A DNA stretch of 8,675 bases from Oscillospiraceae bacterium (GTDB lineage: Bacteria; Bacillota; Clostridia; Oscillospirales; Oscillospiraceae), in NCBI GenBank assembly GCA_017409645.1, contig JAFQSI010000043.1:1-8675 (forward strand), read 5' to 3'. Positions 6,776-8,675 of the stretch are shown here, piece by piece (the stretch's first letter is position 1; each line of letters opens with the position of its first letter). Both the position numbers and the translations under genes were made by a program. Under the pieces are notes generated by a model. It ran no database searches, was not told where the DNA came from, and saw nothing but the letters and a program-made list of their open reading frames with translations.

Positions 6776-6805
6776 CGGCGTAAACCCACGGAGCCCTGCG
6801 CCGTT
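6774..6805 (+). terminator. weak hairpin between exporter and precursor genes
   Basis: AACGGCG (6774-6780, overlapping the exporter stop TAA) pairs with CGCCGTT (6799-6805) around an 18-nt loop. Only a short T run (6804-6807) follows, so termination would be partial. A smaller GCCG/CGGC stem follows at 6810-6825. The likely effect is a processing point or leaky terminator ahead of the precursor gene. Confidence 0.35.
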
Positions 6806-6873
6806 TTCGGCCGCCATTGTACGGCTAAATACATACCCCGCGCAAAATATTCGAGAAAGGAGGATACACACCT

Positions 6874-7056
6874 ATGAAGACTTGGACTAACCCCACTGTT
6901 GAGGAGCTGGAGGTCAAGAACACTGCTTTCGTCTATGCCTGTTGGCAGGTCGAGGAGGCCAACGGCAAGCTGGACGACAGCCTGCTGTGGGGCACCGAGG
7001 GCCAGAACCCCGGCACCGGCAACGAGGGCGATGAGGGCTTCGGCAACGAGTCCTGA
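6874..7056 (+). CDS. lasso-type RiPP precursor peptide
   Basis: 60 residues. ATG 6874 follows AAAGGAGG (6856-6863) by 10 nt. The N-terminus MKTWTNPTVEELEVKNTA matches the leader pattern of Firmicute lasso precursors: an aromatic-x-x-Pro-x-aliphatic element (Trp4, Pro7, Val9) recognised by the RRE (B1) protein, then LxV and a Thr at 17. From the aromatic residue to this Thr the spacing equals that of paeninodin precursor PadeA (from memory). With Thr at -2, the core would start at Phe19, and Glu27 would be residue 9, the usual acceptor for a 9-residue macrolactam ring. The core would then be 42 residues, unusually long, with 9 acidic residues, one Lys and one Cys, ending in a Gly/Asn/Glu-rich tail (NPGTGNEGDEGFGNES). 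A second register fits inside the tail: Thr41-Glu42, then Gly43 as residue 1 and Glu51 as residue 9. The product type is inferred from leader and neighbours; the core boundary is uncertain. Confidence 0.8.
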   Translation: MKTWTNPTVEELEVKNTAFVYACWQVEEANGKLDDSLLWGTEGQNPGTGNEGDEGFGNES

Positions 7057-7084
7057 TTTCCTCCGGGATAATCGCGTAGACCCA

Positions 7085-7130
7085 GTGTGGCTGCACGGCA
7101 TGATGGCTCCCATGTCCTGTGCAGCCACAC
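7085..7130 (+). promoter_or_regulatory. strong intercistronic hairpin between precursor and cyclase genes
   Basis: GTGTGGCTGCAC (7085-7096) and GTGCAGCCACAC (7119-7130) are perfectly complementary over 12 bp. The stem extends by a G-U and a G-C pair and, past a 2-nt bulge, by CATG/CATG (7099-7102, 7111-7114), leaving an 8-nt loop. It begins 28 nt after the precursor stop. No T tract follows immediately, so it is a poor intrinsic terminator. It more likely stabilises the upstream mRNA or reduces read-through to the cyclase. Confidence 0.7.
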
Positions 7131-7177
7131 ATTTGGCATATTCCGGCTTTTTGCCGTGAACATAGATATTTTCGTAC

Positions 7178-7182
7178 AGGAG
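7178..7182 (+). promoter_or_regulatory. ribosome binding site fixing the cyclase TTG start
   Basis: AGGAG lies 8 nt before TTG 7191. This start gives MSGIFGF, which aligns with the conserved N-terminus (MCGI-type) of class II glutamine amidotransferase domains. Confidence 0.75.
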
Positions 7183-7190
7183 ATGAGAGT

Positions 7191-8675
7191 TTGAGCGGTA
7201 TATTTGGTTTTACCCGCCGGGATGACGGATCCCTGGCTGACACCATGGGCGGACTGTCCTACTGGAACCGGATCTATGGCCGGGACGGCACCGCTTCGGA
7301 GCAGATCGGGTCCTCCGGCCTGGGCTGCCATGTGGAGCATTTTGCAGAGCGCTTCCCCTATGGCGGTCCGATCCTGGATCATCACGGCAGTCGTGCCGTG
7401 GTGGATGCGCTGCTTTATAACCGGGAGGAGCTGCTCCCGATGGTCGGGCTTTCCCCGGACAGCGCAGTTTCGGACGAGGAGCTGCTGCTGCTGCTCATCG
7501 ACCGGAAGGGCTTCGAGGTCCTGGAGCAGGTCAACGGCGATTTCGCTGGTGCCATCTTCGATCCCGCGACCGGGGACTGGACCTTGTTCCGGGACCATCT
7601 GGGCGTCAGACCTCTGTATGTTTACCGTGACCGGGAGCTGTTCGCCTTCTCCACGGATGTCCGCGGCATCGTCGCGGTGCCCGGGGTGGACAGCAGCTTC
7701 AACGCCATGCAGCTTTACAAGTACATCACAAGACTGGACATCCTGAGCCAGTGCAACACGGATTTCGAGCATGTCCACTGCATCCATCCCGGCTCCTGGT
7801 GCCGGATCCATGGGACTGCGGATGGTTTTGAGCTGACGGAGCATATCTACTGGCTCCCCAGACGAAAGAAGATCCGGCTGAAAGACGACGAGGCCTACCG
7901 GCAGGAGCTGCGGCGGCTCATCACCGACGCGGTCCACCGCCGCTGCGATGCGGTGCCCGGTCTTCTGGGCGGTGAGCTTTCCGGCGGTCTGGATTCGAGC
8001 ATCATCGACATCCTGGTCAACCGCTACGGACGGGAAGCCGTCTATTATTCCTGGTCCCCGGACCCGGAGCGATTTCCCCTGCAGCCGGGCGAGGATGAGC
8101 GGAAGGTCGTACTGGATATCTGCGAGCAGGAGAACATCTCCTGCAAATTCCTCCGCCGTGAGGAGCGGGTCAATACAGCCTATACGCTGCAGCAGGTGAT
8201 GCCGCCCTTTACGACCACCCTCCAGATCACCTACGGCTCGAGCTGGATGAAGAGCCAGGGCGCACGGGCTGTCTTCACCGGTCACGGCGGCGACGAGGGC
8301 GTCAGCCACCGGCCCTCCCGGTTCGAAATGCTGTACAACAGGGAAGTCCGCGCTTATTTCAGACTGTTCTGGGATGACCTGAAGGGAAAGAAGCTGCGGG
8401 GTCTGCGTACCCTCAGGGCGGGTCTGCTCGATGCCCGTCAGAAGCTTAAGTACCTGCGCATGAAGCCGCCGAAGGAGATGCTCTATCCGTCGGTATTCCG
8501 GCGGGAATTCTGCGACGATATGATCCGTCAGCTGGATGCAAAGCCGCTGATGTTCAACACAGCGCCCCATCTTCATGTCCGCAGCGGCGCCCTCCGCCCC
8601 CGTCTCGATAACTGCGCCTACCAGGGCGCGGCCTGTGGGATCCGGTATCTGTTCCCCTATGTGGACTACCGCGTG
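7191..8675 (+). CDS. asparagine synthetase-like lasso peptide cyclase (3' end missing)
   Basis: 495 codons are visible from TTG 7191; the frame is open to the right edge, and related cyclases are usually somewhat longer, so perhaps 50-150 residues are missing. Residues 1 to about 210 form an Ntn/GATase-II-like domain (MSGIFGF, LDHHGSRAVVDALLYN, NGDFAGAIFD, FRDHLGVRPLYVY). The rest is an AsnB-type ATP-pyrophosphatase domain with the PP-loop SGGLDSS (264-270) and GHGGDEG (364-370). Residue 2 is Ser where glutamine-hydrolysing enzymes have catalytic Cys, so ammonia production from glutamine is not expected. Lasso cyclases adenylate an Asp/Glu side chain and join it to the core's N-terminal amine, needing no ammonia. 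Together with the adjacent precursor and exporter, this supports a lasso (McjC-like) cyclase over true asparagine synthetase. No B1 (RRE) or B2 (leader peptidase) gene is visible; they may follow off the edge. Confidence 0.87.
   Translation, partial: MSGIFGFTRRDDGSLADTMGGLSYWNRIYGRDGTASEQIGSSGLGCHVEHFAERFPYGGPILDHHGSRAVVDALLYNREELLPMVGLSPDSAVSDEELLLLLIDRKGFEVLEQVNGDFAGAIFDPATGDWTLFRDHLGVRPLYVYRDRELFAFSTDVRGIVAVPGVDSSFNAMQLYKYITRLDILSQCNTDFEHVHCIHPGSWCRIHGTADGFELTEHIYWLPRRKKIRLKDDEAYRQELRRLITDAVHRRCDAVPGLLGGELSGGLDSSIIDILVNRYGREAVYYSWSPDPERFPLQPGEDERKVVLDICEQENISCKFLRREERVNTAYTLQQVMPPFTTTLQITYGSSWMKSQGARAVFTGHGGDEGVSHRPSRFEMLYNREVRAYFRLFWDDLKGKKLRGLRTLRAGLLDARQKLKYLRMKPPKEMLYPSVFRREFCDDMIRQLDAKPLMFNTAPHLHVRSGALRPRLDNCAYQGAACGIRYLFPYVDYRV

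Noticed and set aside
6817..6850. A separate promoter for the precursor (TTGTAC with downstream AT-rich bases)
   Set aside because: No -10-like hexamer occurs at 16-18 nt from TTGTAC; the AT-rich AAATAT is too far away.
6964..6990. Gly31 of the precursor (NGKLDDSLLWG) as core residue 1
   Set aside because: There is no Thr at -2, and positions 7-9 are Leu, Leu and Trp, with no Asp/Glu acceptor.
6933..8576. A 547-codon open frame on the minus strand opposite the precursor and cyclase
   Set aside because: It has no recognisable domain, runs antisense through both the precursor and the cyclase motifs, and has biased composition typical of the reverse frame of GC-rich coding DNA.
7191..8675. Housekeeping asparagine synthetase B
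   Set aside because: The GATase nucleophile Cys2 is replaced by Ser, and the gene sits beside a RiPP-like precursor and an exporter; a lasso cyclase explains both.
1..8675. tRNA, rRNA, CRISPR array, insertion sequence or attachment site
   Set aside because: No cloverleaf, rRNA core, regularly spaced repeat, transposase or terminal inverted repeat was seen.

Overview
The window reads as chromosomal DNA from a GC-rich member of the Clostridia, plausibly an Oscillospiraceae-like gut Firmicute. The support is an S-layer-homology surface protein, a DUF1893 domain, strong AGGAGG-type ribosome binding sites, frequent TTG starts and sigma-A promoters in otherwise GC-rich DNA. The taxonomic placement is inference; no marker gene is present.

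Layout. (1) Positions 1-1166 (+) hold the 3' part of a cell-wall protein with SLH repeats, a Big_2-like domain and a C-terminal M15 (VanY-like) peptidase. A perfect 13-bp hairpin at 1174-1203 terminates it and the convergent operon. (2) The minus-strand operon 3300-1208 encodes a DUF1893 domain fused to an APH(3')-like aminoglycoside kinase, followed 8 nt later by a monoacylglycerol-lipase-like alpha/beta hydrolase. (3) A 149-bp divergent promoter region (3301-3449) carries an extended -10 promoter on each strand, an imperfect 20-bp palindrome and a tandem 11-bp direct repeat. (4) The plus-strand pair 3450-4945 encodes an HD-domain phosphohydrolase and an MBL-fold hydrolase. (5) From a clear promoter at 4992-5019 begins what looks like a lasso-peptide type RiPP cluster. 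It contains an ABC exporter (5102-6775), a 60-residue precursor peptide (6874-7056) and an asparagine-synthetase-like lasso cyclase (from TTG 7191, running off the right edge).

The RiPP cluster is the main find. The precursor leader carries a W-x-x-P-x-V element and a Thr at -2, in the same register as the YxxPxL...T leader of paeninodin-type Firmicute lasso precursors. Nine residues after the predicted cleavage site lies a Glu suitable as macrolactam acceptor. The cyclase keeps its ATP-binding SGGLDSS motif but has Ser where glutamine-dependent asparagine synthetases have the catalytic Cys (MSGIFGF). The RRE (B1) and leader peptidase (B2) needed to complete the pathway are not in the window and may lie just past its right edge. 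The predicted core is unusually long (42 residues), very acidic and Gly-rich at its C-terminus. A second lasso-compatible register (Gly43 with Glu at position 9, Thr at -2) exists inside the tail. Strong hairpins flank the precursor gene and probably set the precursor-to-enzyme ratio.
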